A stretch of DNA of 64,000 nucleotides. It comes from Trichinella spiralis (taxonomy: Eukaryota; Nematoda; Enoplea; Trichinellida; Trichinellidae). The stretch covers positions 14,676,183 through 14,740,182 of the forward strand of contig CM012953.1 in the NCBI GenBank assembly GCA_000181795.3. The letters run 5' to 3'. How positions within the stretch are numbered: position 1 is the stretch's first letter; each line of letters begins with the position of its first letter. A model generated the notes under the pieces. The model was not told where the DNA came from and did no database searches. It saw only the letters and a list, made by a program, of their open reading frames with translations. A program made the position numbers and the translations under genes. Shown one piece after another: positions 25,601 through 37,905 of the stretch.

Positions 25601-26435
25601 TTTGCATATAATTGTAATCCTATTCAATTTTTCCATGTTTGGATCATCATTTTTATTACATCTTTTGCAATTTCTGCGCACAATTTTTTCGTTTTGATGC
25701 AAATTTGATCATTTGAATATTCAGAAGAAGAAACCAATAATTCAGGCAACCTTGAATGTAGACTCTTTATAGTTGTTATTAATGATTATTATTATTATCA
25801 TTATTAAAAATTAAAAATTGCAAATGAAAAAGGACAACTTTTCTCAGTAAGTAATCTTGTTCAACGCTGAAAGAGGATTGATCGACAATCGGTTTACTGT
25901 ATGTAAATCAATGATTTCCAACCAACTCTTCTTCCCACACTCGGCAGCAGTTGAGAACTTGAAATCAATAATCAACCAGCTTTGGCTATATTGTCATGAT
26001 TATTATTCAATTCATATTCACTTTCAGCAACACTATACAAGTCAAATCTTCACTTACGACGACATTTCCACTCGAAAATTCTCTTCCTCATTCAATTCCA
26101 CTACTCCTATCATCACTCCTACTTATCCAGCAATATTTGGATTAAACAAACCAACAAACAAACAATATTTTTTACTTGTTACAAAAAAAATAGATAAAAT
26201 GGAATAAAAAACAAAAAAATGACTAGAAGAAGAATTGAAGCGCCGCGCAAAAAAAGGGCAGCAGAAAGTAGTAGCGTTTGTTGGTTGTCATTTTTTTCAT
26301 AATAATAATTAAAAAAAAATAACAAGACGACAATCATCTGACAAAAAATAAGTAATAATAAAAGATTAATAAGGTGAAAAGAGAATGATAAACTGAAAGG
26401 GAACTATATTTGTTGCTTCTGTTGATGTTAGGAGT
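19691..26435. other. Gene-free AT-rich stretch
   Basis: About 6.7 kb with only short random reading frames, broken by stops in all frames. The first 140 bases, near 19690-19830, are locally less AT-rich and could be promoter sequence for the Ski-like gene. I saw no transposon ends, no RNA gene and no conserved motif. Confidence 0.5.
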
Positions 26436-27518
26436 TCAAGCCCAAATTCTCAGTGTGGAATCCCAAGAGGCGGTGCAGAAGGCGGTGCCGTCGGGCGAGG
26501 TGGACAATTTCGAAACGCGATTCTCGTGTCCGTAAAGCATGCTAATTCGGTAACACTTCAGCACATCCCAAATGGCAACGGTGTAATCGCCGACGCCGGC
26601 TATCAGCAGACGACCGCTGGCCGAAAAGTCGACATCATTCACCGGGAAGATGATGCTCTTTTTGCTGTATTCGCAGACTTGACGGTCGGCTCTCAAATCG
26701 AACAGACGGCAACTCGAGTCGTCGGAACCGGTGGCAAACGCGTCACCGCACGGATGGAAACGGACCGCGTTGATGTCCGCCTCGTGGCCTTCGAAGCACT
26801 GCACGCACTGGCCGCTGCGGATATCCCAGACCAACGCCTGCCGGTCCGCGCCGCCGGATATGAAAATGTTGCTGGTGTCGGCTTTGGGGATGTCGATCGA
26901 AAACACGTCGCTCATGTGACCGTGGAAGCTCTGGATCATTTGACTGCTTTCGACATCCCATATGGCGCAGGTCGAATCGCCGCTGCTGGTCAAGATCAAA
27001 TTATCCGACCGCAAAAATGTGCAACAGGACATGTAGCTGGTGTGCGTGGCCACGGCCCGCTTTTTGGTCGAAATATCCTCGTGCAAGCTCAACGGATATA
27101 TGGTGCACTTGTTGTCCAAGCCGCCGCAGGCGATCAGAGACGAAGACGGCGAGTAGGCGCAGGCCATCACCCACGTGGTCGGCATGGTGATCGCGTGCTC
27201 TTTGTTCGTCGTGAACGCATCCCAGACGATCACCTTGCCGTCGTGGCTCGACGACACCACGTGACGCTTGTCGTTGCTCCAATCCATGCAGAGCACCTTG
27301 CCCTGGTGACCCTTGAGCAAGCGCCGCTGCTTGATATTGAAGCTGGGTACTGGTTCCACTTTTTCCGCCAGGCAAGTGATCGGCACGTCGTTCCATTTGC
27401 GCCTTTCGCTGTTCAGCCGACTGCGGAGCCGTTCCGCTTCTTTCACCAACGCATCCACACACTCGGTCTGATTCTTCGAGGATGTCGTCAACAATTCTGA
27501 CGTCGACTGTTCCGACAT
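26436..27518 (-). CDS. gpb-2: G-protein beta subunit, beta-5 class (GPB-2-like)
   Basis: Intronless 360-residue protein. After an N-terminal helix ([15 protein letters not shown]) come seven WD40 blades, with family landmarks such as [52 protein letters not shown] and the ending [19 protein letters not shown]-like residues and the lack of a classical beta1-4 N-terminus place it with GNB5. Beta-5 proteins pair with the GGL domain of R7-type RGS proteins (EGL-10 and EAT-16 in C. elegans) rather than with ordinary gamma subunits, and tune Go/Gq signalling in neurons and muscle. The ATG at 27518 is used because the frame upstream offers only TTG. The length matches the family (about 350-395). Confidence 0.93.
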   Translation of the reverse strand: MSEQSTSELLTTSSKNQTECVDALVKEAERLRSRLNSERRKWNDVPITCLAEKVEPVPSFNIKQRRLLKGHQGKVLCMDWSNDKRHVVSSSHDGKVIVWDAFTTNKEHAITMPTTWVMACAYSPSSSLIACGGLDNKCTIYPLSLHEDISTKKRAVATHTSYMSCCTFLRSDNLILTSSGDSTCAIWDVESSQMIQSFHGHMSDVFSIDIPKADTSNIFISGGADRQALVWDIRSGQCVQCFEGHEADINAVRFHPCGDAFATGSDDSSCRLFDLRADRQVCEYSKKSIIFPVNDVDFSASGRLLIAGVGDYTVAIWDVLKCYRISMLYGHENRVSKLSTSPDGTAFCTASWDSTLRIWA

Positions 27519-29998
27519 ATCCCCAACCAAGCAACTTCAGCAGGCTTCAAGAAGCTCGGCTCGGCGAGTATTGTGGCAGTGAATTTGCAATTTGCTCCAC
27601 ACTCCACGCTGCAATGTTATACAAATTAAATAAACTCTATCTATCAACATGAAACTTTCACTTATTTTCATTTGTACGTCTAGTAAAATCAAATCACTCT
27701 TCAATCCTATATCAACATAACTAAACAAACTGCATGTAAATTGCAAATGCATGTGTATGCCATTTGAATTATGAATATTTTTGCCTGTTGTGCAATTTAT
27801 ACATAATGAATGAAATTCTCTGCAATTGATCAATAAGATCAGAAAAAGTAATTCAACTATTAAACTGAAAATTCAATTCAATTCAATTCAATTGCAATAA
27901 TTCAAATTCCGAAAAATTATTGCAATGTGCTCAAAATTAGAAAAACAAAGAACACCACTGATCAAAACAACAATTGACAAAGTTGCAAAGAATAGAAGTG
28001 CAACAAATATTGTGCTGGTATTTTGCATGCTTAAAATTGTCAAATGAGAAATTTTCTTCAAATGCCGACGCAATTTTGAAACAAATTCAACATCTCTTGA
28101 TTAAAAACATTAATAAGAAAAGCGCAGATAGCGGAAGAATGAAATTCATCGCATGCATGTTGATGAATTCCAAGTGTCCGCTGAATGTGGCGGCCCTGTG
28201 AAGCAACTGAACTAATAATTACAACTCCACAAATGATGATGGATGAGTCAATCATCATCATCATCATCATCATCATAAATTACCCTTGCGATGTTTAAAA
28301 CAAGCATATTCACTTCATGAAAAATGAAACAATAAATACGTGCTACTTTTTCCTCAAAAAATTCTTCATCAATATCATAATCAATTTCTCTTACCAATAT
28401 ATGAAAACAATAACATAACATTTGCTAATCAGATTAATTAAACCGATCAACTGCAAATGAAACACGCAAAAGGAAAAAAAGTACTTAAATTCAAACCGCT
28501 GAATGCAAAAAAAATTCTTTTCAAAATTACATGTATACATTTATTAAATAAATTTGTCAAACACAGCGGAAAAAGCATTTAAATAATTGAAATATATAAA
28601 ATGATACGTCGGTTTTCGTTTTTTTCCAAAAAAATCAACTGATTTTCATCATATTTGCACATGGCATGCAGGTGAATTTATCAAAGATGTTTCGTTTTAA
28701 ATAACAAGAAATTCGAAATACAAATAAATAAAAAATGACTAGAAAAGAATACCAAAAACAATACTACTTATTAACATTTACTCACACACTAGAAAGTATC
28801 TTAAAGCAATATTTTAATACAGAAAAACCTATAAAAACATCTCCTTGATAATGTAAAAAGCTTTGTTGAATCATACATGGAAGAACATTTACAAAGTGAA
28901 TTAAACGCAAATATCACAGTTTACACAATTTATGAGCAGTTATCATGGAATATATCCAGATCAAAAACATAAATAAATAATGAAAACAAAAAAGTAAAAA
29001 TAAACACGAGTTTAAATATCATAAAGCACTAGTCAATAACTCACCAAAGTTAAACCATGCATACATTACTCCCTTCATCAATGTTGTTATCAAAACATGC
29101 ATTATGACCAGCCAAATAGTATACTGTAATTTTCAAGTACTATTAGAAAAAATTTGTTATTTTGTCCAACGTATAATGCAAAACATGAAAAACTATAAAC
29201 TGAAAGTTTTTAAACTAAATAAAAGAAAATCAGACACTGTAACAAAAGTTATTATAAACTAATTAAGAAATGCTTGTAAGGAAAATTGCTGAATATTTGC
29301 AAATAATGCATAGCCAGTGAATAATTGCCATTAGATACGCATATAATAATAATAAATCGTTAAATAAGAACACATTGAACAGTTTATAATGAGCACAGAA
29401 AGTAATAAAAATACGATCTGCATCATAAAATAACTCCGTATATTGCTTTGTTAGCTTGATGCTAACCACATTTTTTCAATGCAGAGTTCAAATTACTGAA
29501 ACAATTCGATTTTTCAGTTTATTCTACTAGTCGAAGATAATTTATTGTATCACCATAACAATTCTGTAAAATCCTATTTTTTGCCACAGTCTGTATTTAT
29601 TGAAAAAAGTTGCTTTCAAGATTTAAAAATGAAATGCTTATTTATAAAATACAGACAACGACAAACAACATGTACACATATGATTATGTATGAACGTAGA
29701 TATTGTTGTCGACACTTTTTAATATCACAGCAACAATGATAACAGATAACAGGCCAGTATTGATCTTTTACTTTATATTTTGAGCTCAAAATATTTCTAT
29801 AGTCCAATTTCAATCAATGGCAAATGCAAAATTAAAGCAACAGAGTTATAGAAATAAATATTTTCCCCATTGAATAAAAAACAATGTTTAATTGTTCAAT
29901 AGCAAAAATGATGTATTTACAAAATTTAAAAAAAGAAAAATTAATGTGTATTTTGATATTTTTATCATTTATTACCAGCAAAAGAAAGAAATTTCAAA
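27519..29998. other. Intergenic region upstream of the beta-5 gene
   Basis: About 2.5 kb of AT-rich DNA between the 5' end of the beta-5 gene and the 3' end of the colmedin gene, both on the minus strand. It contains AATTC repeats near 27869-27893 and ATC repeats near 28251-28275. No gene was recognised. Confidence 0.6.
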
Positions 29999-32041
29999 TT
30001 ACATTATTTGATTGGTGTTCCAAAAGGACTGTTTTTCTTCTTTTACACGAACTGGTGAGGAAAGTAAATTTCCATTATCAAAAAAGTATAATCTTCTATC
30101 CAGTGGATTGTAATTCAACATTGTAGTTTTGTAAAATGGATTTCTCCACTTTATAGAAATGTTGTAAAATTTTTCTTCATACAGATCATACACAAAGTCT
30201 ATATTTGAATCATAATCTGTTGAACTACGCAAACCGTACAAAACACCACACATGATGAACATATTGCTAATGGATGTTTCATTGTTCAGAGGAACTAATA
30301 AAGATCTTATTAAAGTGAGATAATTTGCATCAATATTTACGACGCTTAAGGTGTTGTTTTCATACGTGTTGCCGTAAATCAACCAAAGCCCATTTTCATC
30401 GGTAGCAAAATCAGCAAAATTGTGTGACATATTGTACAAGTAAGGATCTCTGACTGTCGAAGCATTGCAGTCCCATATTTGGTTCCCATCAGGACTGAAT
30501 TCTTTTAATATACAATCCTACAATGTTTGAACAACGTAAAATAAATTAAAATTTGTTGACTAAAACAGTTTCTCATATTACCCGATAAGCTAAATTAGGC
30601 ACTTTGCGCTGATGGAGATTTCCACTGTCCAAATTATAACGAACAACATAAGGTGAATTGTAGCGATGATAAAAGAAGCTGCCGTTGTAAACAACACCAC
30701 CCGTTCCTGTAGCTAAGTAATCGACATAATATTTCACCGATTGACTTTTGTAAAACAAGTCAAGCTCAGTTTTATATTCATAAAGCACCGGCGACACGAG
30801 ACCATCAAATACCCATCGTTTATGCGACATTCTGCCATTCTCAGATGCAGCATCTGGCATCCACGCACCCACATTGCCATATTGACTTTCACTGTGAAAT
30901 ACTGGAGTACCTACCCGATCCAAAATGCATTCTAGTATTGAAAATTTGAACATGTATTCATATTTTTTTAAGACGCATATAAATGCAAATAATTATACTT
31001 CTAGCATTGACAAGTTCTGCTGAAAATTCGTCAGTTGTTTTGTCGTTCAGATCTTTTTCAACAGATTCTAAATTACATGAAAAAAATAAAAAATAAAAGT
31101 TTCTTTTTGTTTTCTATAAAATACCTGTAGTTGTCACTAAAACAACTTCTAAAGTAGCGTTTTCAATGCTCGTTTCGTTTGTTAACTGTACTGCCTCTGT
31201 CGTCTGTGGGTACAATTTCAGCATATCATCCAGGGTACAGTTGCAAGTTCCTGAATATATGTATTTTATCATTATTTATATTTTGCATCTTTTATTTTAA
31301 AAAACGTAAACCATTTTTCCCAGGCAGTCCATCAATACCCTTTGGTCCAATGGAACCCAATGGACCTCGAAATCCAACAGGTCCTTTTTTACCCTTTACT
31401 CCTCGAATTCCTGGCGGACCTTCAGGACCTCTTTGTCCTGTGAAAAGAATAAATATAATTTATTTTTCAATGAAATATTAATTTTATTTTTTTTATTCAT
31501 CAAAATATGATATCAAAAAATGATACCTGGTGCACCACGTAATTTTTTGTGATTTACAATGCAGTGTTGTTTAATAATGATGCAATATCGAAATACGGCT
31601 GCTTTCTAAGATAAAACAAGAAGTTGCTTAGTTGTTTTCTTTAAATTCACAATAACAATATTCAGAAGTGAAATAAATTACTGAAATTTTGTGAAAAGGT
31701 GATATATGAATCCACTCGTCAGGTTCATCAATTGAAAAGTCAGTTTTGTTGGGAAAAGTTGTTCCATCTTGCGATTGTCGTTTTCGTCTTGGACTTTTTC
31801 TTTGCCATTTTAATTCCATCTCAGCCAAACAGTTTTCAGCTTGAAATTTAAATGGAAATTTTACCGTGCAAGTTGCCAGCCTGAGTGAGGATTTCAAATT
31901 TTCCAGTTCAACGCTAACTCTGTGCAAAGCGACGAAACTGTCCATGCCGAACAGCAGTGAAGCTCCAATGCTAATGGTGTTGATGATGAAATACAATTTC
32001 CACTTTGAATTCGCTTGATCGGCGTTGATTGCAATTTGCAT
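29999..32041 (-). CDS. Colmedin: type II membrane collagen/olfactomedin protein (UNC-122/gliomedin-like)
   Basis: Seven exons: 32041-31682, 31605-31527, 31437-31312, 31250-31125, 31067-30999, 30931-30582, 30517-29999, with all phases closing, giving 542 residues. Order: a cytoplasmic stretch of about 15 residues, a signal-anchor at about 16-35 ([17 protein letters not shown]), an extracellular stalk with a basic RRKRQS site, about 15 uninterrupted Gly-X-Y triplets, a linker with several N-glycosylation sites, then an olfactomedin domain ([38 protein letters not shown]). C. elegans UNC-122 and vertebrate gliomedin share this architecture and act at the cell surface in neuromuscular function and Ranvier-node assembly respectively. 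The frame extends upstream of 32041 without an ATG to a possible acceptor near 32150, so a longer N-terminus is possible. Confidence 0.85.
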
Positions 32042-32608
32042 TTCAAATTTCAGAGAAATCTTATACGTTGAAAATTTTATTTCACGATTCAACAGCCCCT
32101 TCGCAGCCAAATAAACATGCAAACTGGTCGTCGACGATGGAGATGTCTAGACGTTAGGTGGTGGTTGTGTGATTTGCAAACAACGAATGCTGAACTTTCA
32201 AACTTTTACTGATGATGATTAAAAAATTATTTATTCAACTTGTAAATTCACTTTTAATGTTCACTTTTCAACGGATTATATTCCATCTTGCAATCACAAT
32301 CATGCGTCGATGCATGCGCGGTTGTTATGTAAATTTTAAAATTTATGCTTGTTTCAATGGCAGTACCAGTCTGAGCGTAGTAGGTTGAATCAAGATGTAT
32401 AAGAATGTTAAACTTGTGATGTTTACTTTAAAGTTGAAGCCAATAATTCTAAATGAACGTAGGTTTGTTTATTTTTAAATGAAACAAAATTACATTTGAT
32501 GAACTTTGCAAATTTAATAAATAATAATATTTTTTGAGCAATAATAAGAAAACAAATACTAATTCTAAATTATGAAATAAGTTAGGTAAGTCGAAAAGAA
32601 AATTATCA
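32042..32608. other. Intergenic region between the colmedin and 7TM genes
   Basis: About 570 bases, AT-rich, holding the colmedin promoter and the 3' flank of the receptor gene. The minus frame upstream of the colmedin ATG is open to about 32150. Nothing else was recognised. Confidence 0.5.
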
Positions 32609-33798
32609 TTAGCTTTGGTTGATAACAACTTGATCATCAGCTTTTGTATCGTCGTTTAAACGGTTGCCTGATTTAGTTTTGCGTAAATGAAAGGAGAGTT
32701 TTTGGAAATTTTTCATCAGCGACCTGTCGTACAGGAGATAGTGCAACGCTCGAAGGGTGTAGCCGAGCATGATCAGAGTCCAGAAGCTGCTTAAAATGGC
32801 CGTCGTCTTAGGGTAGATGGTTTTGATTATGCCAATTATACCGGGCAGCGTTTGCAACAGGAAGCCGAAGAATACAAATGCCAGAGTGCGATGGAGCACA
32901 GCCGCGGCACGCCTGCCGTACACTTGTCTGACGCTGACGCTTGAACTGCTGCTCTTGCGTCTCACCCAAATGGCGGCCAAAACAAACAGAACAATGTCGA
33001 TTAAGCCGACGAAGATGTTTGTCACATCGTAGATGTACATAAATTGGATCGGAATCACTTCACGCACAAAACAGCAAGCTGAAATTTCCTCCTGTTCTCG
33101 GTAAATGATGGAAATTATGTTCGCAACCGTCGGAACCAGGGACACGCACGGAATAAGCAGAAAGCACCAGTTGACAGTTTTGTTGTTCATCTTCAACCTC
33201 GAATTATTGATTACCACGACGGTGAAGCAGTCCACTGCCGAAGCTAATACCGAAAGCATCACCATTTGATCACCAAACGGATATACAATCAAATTTGCAT
33301 ATTGTGCGAGGCAGAGTCTGGGCGTTGTCGTTGCAGTCGTATCCAAACAACCGCTGAGTATTTTTTTGAATATCGAAAAGGCGTAACAAGATCCCATGAG
33401 TAGAGCACCGCTGGCAAAAACTACAAAATTTAACTATTATAATTAATCGTATTTTGCGCATTTTATCTTAAATTATTCTTCTTTTAATATTTAATATTTT
33501 TTCATCTTTAAATGAAAAATATGTTTCTTCAGGCAGTATGTCATTTATACATATACAAATATATTTATGCTTTTTTGAATATTACAAATTGTTTCTTCAA
33601 AAATTCAGTTGAATAAATAAAATACTTACTTGCGCATAACTTGTCAAATTTTTCAAGTACTTTTTTCGATAAAATCATTACCAACAGCACGAAATTGATA
33701 ACAGTTCCTAATATTGCCAAACATAATAATAAACCTAGGGTAATATTTTCGTGCAAGCTTGTCGGCACTAAATCAGATCCATTGATAATGAGAGCCAT
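32609..33798 (-). CDS. Seven-transmembrane G-protein-coupled receptor (nematode chemoreceptor-like)
   Basis: Two exons, 33798-33630 and 33420-32609 (phase 1, donor GTAAGT), giving 326 residues. Seven hydrophobic segments are visible: about 19-43 (LLLCLAILGTVINFVLLVMI), 58-75, 100-122, 136-157, 177-202, 226-247 and 254-279, with N-glycosylation sites NGS and NIT before TM1 and a basic Ser-rich third inner loop. Short loops, a cysteine-rich second outer loop (ACCF) and a basic hydrophilic tail fit rhodopsin-like nematode chemoreceptors, but there is no DRY or NPxxY motif and I cannot name the subfamily. The ligand is unknown. It lies head-to-tail behind the colmedin gene with no sign of shared function. 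Confidence 0.7.
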
Positions 33799-36700
33799 TC
33801 TAAAAAACACCAAAACAGATAAATAACGAGATGATGAACTGATATTCTTAGAACAAAACAAAAAGATACATTTGATTAGTAAAAGTAAAATTTTTATATA
33901 GAGATTTTTTTTCTGAAAAAGATATGCAATCAATGTTATATTATTCACTGGATAACTGCGGCATGTAAGAAGCTTATAAATAGAACTGAAATATGCATTA
34001 TGTTAAAAGCAATCGAATGAAGTAAAGTGATTGTTAATTTTTACTATAAACTATTCTGTGCTTTCATTAATTTTTTATCAAAAATTGTGCTAAATTAAAA
34101 ATAAATTAACTGTAGAATTGACCGTTTTATAATAGTTGTTGTTCAACTTTTATAAATTATTCAAATGAAAATTTTCGTATACTTAGATGTTCAATAAGCT
34201 AATTTGTTAAAATGTTTGTTGTTGAAAATTTGTGCCTCAATAACTTGATAAACAAAGTAAAAAATGCATGCAGAGTGCGAAAAATTGAAATGTTGTTTGC
34301 TAATTATTAGAAAGCTCCAAAATAGGTACAGTTAGTTTGAAAATTGAGAAAATAATTATGAGAAATTAAGAAAGCTATTAATTTATAATCTGCAAACAAA
34401 AAACTTATTTAAAACCTTTTCTCATGAAACAGGCTAAATTGTATTCAGAATTTCAAGTTTAAACCTTACTCCGCTTTGTACAAGTTTGCAATCACGTAGT
34501 CAGCAATAATAAGTTAACACATTATTCTTATTATTGTCAGAATCATCATCAATATTTAATTATAGTGAAATTTCAGTTTTATTAAATTAGTTGGAAATTC
34601 ATTCAACTTATGTATGACAGAACGAATTTGTTGCATTTGAAGCATTAACTGAATATAATAATAAATAAATGGATTTGAAAATTATTTATTTTAAATTATT
34701 TGAATTTTCAAAACACAACAATGGAATATGAAATGCCTTGTCTTCAGCTGCATGAAAAGCTGATCACCTTGCATAATAATCTGAATTCAGTTTTCAATAA
34801 TAATTTAGAAATACAAATTTTAAGTATAAATATAACTTGAAATGAAAACTTAAACCAATAACTTCTCTTATATTTAAATAATAATTTCTTATTAAAAAAT
34901 ATTCATTTATATTGAATTTATTTTTATTATTTATTACATAACATTTTATATATGAATGCTTTTCAGAAAACACGATTGAATTTGGTTAAGTGCACATGAA
35001 ATTTGTCAAGAAATTCCATGCACTTGTCCAAAGTTGGGAATTATGCAGAGCAATTGAAAGGAGCAATAACTTCACATTCACAAATAAGTTTGATGTGAAA
35101 AAAATGCCCATTTATTTCAAATAAAATAATTGGAAATGTAAGCTTGAATTACATTTTGTGGTACCAGCGTTACTATCTGCTCTTCGATTCTGTCTAGGTC
35201 TGTTTGATTTATGCTGTGAATAGCTGTGAATAGCTTCCTGGGAAAGCAGTAGTTGTTTTGACTTTTGTCTAGCTCACGTTGTCTGTGATACGCGTGCTTC
35301 TTCTGATATAGCAAACAATAAACTTTACCGACTATCAATAGTTGCTATGGCTGATGATAAACGTAAAGCGGCCATAAACGAGCCTATTGTGCACTTAAGG
35401 ACTGTATATTGCGAACAGTAAATCCCGTCAGTCTAGGCAAAATGATGCACTTAACCAAGTTGTGCCCTTATCCATTATTTTTTACCCAGTGATTAACTGC
35501 AGGGAATTCTGTTAAACCAAAATTTTGTGCACTTAAGGGAAATGTGCACTTATCCAATATGCACTTAATCAAGTTCGACTGTATTTTAAGGAAATGTACA
35601 TATATGCAGATATCTGTGCAGCATACAAATATTTCTCAATAACAATAAAATACTTTTACCTTTTCTTTTAACCATTAATAATGCATAGCAATGAAAAAAG
35701 CAGATATATTTTTTATCATTTGTAATTATTAATTTTGAAAAGTGGCTATTATAATTCTTTTAGTTAAATTTCCTTTAATTTAAAATATGAAAAAATGCTT
35801 TAAAACTATAAAATTTGCATTAGCTTGAATGTGATTATTTGAAACTTGACATTTTTTAACACTTACACTATTTCTTAATGTGAACACTTTTTATTTTCAA
35901 GTAACTTATCCCATGAAACATGTCACAAAATACCGTATCAAATGCTAATAAAAAGTGAAGCCAATCATTTTTCAATGCATCACTTGATTTTTATGCAAAC
36001 TTAAACACATACCTTGCTCAATTTATTCTTTTTGCTGAATTACAGCATCAACGTTGATTTTAAAATAACTGAATGAATTGATTATTTTTCAAATTTCATT
36101 CTTTATCTTCCTGCTTTATATAAAGCAATCGGCGAGCAGTGTGCACTAATTTACCAGTCTATTAATAAAACTGCTTTCTGTTTGCAATTATTGATCCATC
36201 ATAATATAGTTTTCAAGCTGTTAATTTAATGCAGCTCAAAATTAGCACTTATCTCGTTATGTTATAATTCTATTAGCTTTTAATTCTACAATCAATAATA
36301 AAAACAACAATAATGCTTGCAAAAGAGAAACTCAGAAAAACATTTAATAAAGATAAAGGTGAAATGAGTTTTTAAATTTAAAATTTGAGGTAAAAAATTG
36401 AAAAAAATTGCCTTTTACTTTTCTTGCATTTCTAAAAATGCATTAGATGCACTTTGAAAAAAACGTTTGACAAAAAATATTAAAAAATAACTTATTTACA
36501 ATTACAATTCGTGTTAAATTATTAAAAACAGTTATAAAGAATTATGCAAAAAATAATTGCACTGACTTAGCAGATAATTATAAGTACGTAATGCAATTAT
36601 TTTTACAAAATTTCATTTGTGATAATAGAGAAAGTAGAAAAATAATTAATTGTACTCAGCTGTAAAATGAAATCTTCTAATAAATGATGGCTATAAATGT

Positions 36701-36906
36701 TTCCGAATATTGTCATTGTACTGGTTTACCAAATAATCAACAATATTTATGAAATTCATTTATTATTCAATGCACTTGATAATCAAAATTGTCAATGACA
36801 GTAATGTAAATAATTATTCATCCACTTTGCAATTAATTGCAATAAGTTTTATTACCGTACAATGTATTCAAAATAATGATTAAAATTCAAATAAACAAAT
36901 AAATAT
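33799..36906. other. Long AT-rich intergenic region with a DNA-transposon remnant
   Basis: About 3.1 kb upstream of the receptor gene. The only structured sequence is the pogo/Tigger-like end at 35375-35583, with a 73-residue minus-strand frame of unknown meaning beside it at 35117-35338. The rest shows no gene. Confidence 0.55.
35375..35583 (-). mobile_element. Terminal fragment of a pogo/Tigger-like DNA transposon or MITE
   Basis: Read on the minus strand it begins TACAGTCGAACTTGATTAAG, like the CAGT-type ends of pogo/Tigger elements with a TA target. It contains six spaced copies of a TGC(A/C)CTTA(A/T) unit (plus-strand starts near 35390, 35445, 35463, 35528, 35545, 35560), resembling the subterminal repeats that bind pogo-type transposases. 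No matching inverted end was found within the window, so it is a truncated copy or its partner has decayed. Confidence 0.45.
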
Positions 36907-37094
36907 TCAAAGATGAATACTGATGAAAGTAAAAATGCTCAAATTACTGAAAACAGAATAAATGACAATGCAAGTGCGACAATTACAAAATTTGAACTTA
37001 AAAATCAACAGCAACTGCGCCGCCGTGCGAGATAACTGTTGTAGAACAACGGCAACAGGAATTCCACTGCACGACAAGGTTACTTCGTTGAACG

Positions 37095-37748
37095 ATGAGC
37101 AACAACGACGGCTCTTTGTTGGATTCGGATTTTTTGAACAAAAATCCAATGGAAATTTTTCAACAGTGGTACAACACGGCGAAGGTGCACGAGCCGAAGA
37201 GTTTCCCATTATTCACCTTGTCGACTGTGGACGAAATGAACAAGCCCCATTCGAGGACCATGGCCCTGGTTAAGTACGACTTGAACGGTTTCAAATTTTG
37301 TTCCAACGGAAACAGCCCAAAAGCCAATCACCTGCGCAATAATCAATTCGCCTCGTTGTGCTTCTACTGGCCGAACTGTCAGAGGCAAGTTGTTGTCGAA
37401 GGAACCACCGAAGAGATGCCCAGACACCAAGTGGAAGCGATTTTTGCCAACGGAACCAACATTGAAGGTAAAATAACCAATATCGCTTTGGAATTTCAAA
37501 GCGAACCGATTGCTAGCTACGACCGCGTGAACGAAAAGCGGGAAGAGATTCGCCGTTGGATGTTGTTCAATGCAAATTCACTACCATGTCCTGATTACAT
37601 TGTTGGTTATAATTTGATTCCGGATAAGATTGAATTTTTAAAATTTAATGAAAATTACGCACACGAAAGAATCCATCTACGGCGGAATGACGATAAAACG
37701 GCAAATGCTGGCAACGAAAGTTGGATATTCCAACGGTTAACTCCTTGA
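37095..37748 (+). CDS. Pyridoxamine 5'-phosphate oxidase-like flavoprotein
   Basis: Intronless, 217 residues. PNPO is an FMN enzyme that oxidises pyridoxine or pyridoxamine phosphate to pyridoxal phosphate. Landmarks: NPMEIFQQWYNTA, LSTVDEMNKPHSRTMALVKY (FMN-binding split-barrel strands), GFKFCSNGNSPKANHLRNN, LCFYWPNCQRQVVVEG, and the C-terminus ESWIFQRLTP. Human PNPO is 261 residues; this protein lacks most of the N-terminal extension, as bacterial forms do. The usual RLHDR motif near the C-terminus reads YAHER, so the substrate-binding arginine (human R225 position) is tyrosine while the histidine is kept, and the WGGY motif reads DYIVGY. The fold is therefore clear but catalysis is uncertain. 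It converges on the RagA gene. Confidence 0.88.
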   Translation: MSNNDGSLLDSDFLNKNPMEIFQQWYNTAKVHEPKSFPLFTLSTVDEMNKPHSRTMALVKYDLNGFKFCSNGNSPKANHLRNNQFASLCFYWPNCQRQVVVEGTTEEMPRHQVEAIFANGTNIEGKITNIALEFQSEPIASYDRVNEKREEIRRWMLFNANSLPCPDYIVGYNLIPDKIEFLKFNENYAHERIHLRRNDDKTANAGNESWIFQRLTP

Positions 37749-37883
37749 TAAATTAGAAATCCCAAAACAGCTCTGTTGACTATTTTTTGCCACATCTTAT
37801 GGCACAAATGCAATGTTTTGCTGTGAAATTGCAGATTTTTTCCAATATAATTTAGCAAACAAACAAACACAATCGATCGTCCA

Positions 37884-37889
37884 AATAAA
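37884..37889 (+). terminator. Candidate polyadenylation signal of the PNPO-like gene
   Basis: AATAAA 136 bases past the PNPO-like stop and only 12 bases before the end of the convergent RagA coding region. Confidence 0.5.
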
Positions 37890-37899
37890 CAGGATGTTA

Positions 37900-37905
37900 T
37901 TTATT
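37900..37905 (-). terminator. Candidate polyadenylation signal overlapping the RagA stop codon
   Basis: On the minus strand the last codon and stop (CAA TAA) run into AA, forming AATAAA across the stop codon. If used, RagA transcripts would have a very short 3' UTR. Confidence 0.4.

Noticed and set aside
19691-26435. Possible RNA genes or hidden exons in the 6.7-kb gap
   Set aside because: No tRNA-like TpsiC box with a cloverleaf, no rRNA similarity and no exon with splice sites and biased composition could be found by eye.
26526-27500. 324-codon plus-strand open frame
   Set aside because: It is exactly antisense to the beta-5 WD40 gene and arises from that gene's codon bias; the translation is rich in His, Arg and Ala with no domain.
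35117-35338. 73-codon minus-strand frame beside the pogo-like end
   Set aside because: Could be transposase debris but shows no helix-turn-helix or DDE motif, so no coding call is made.
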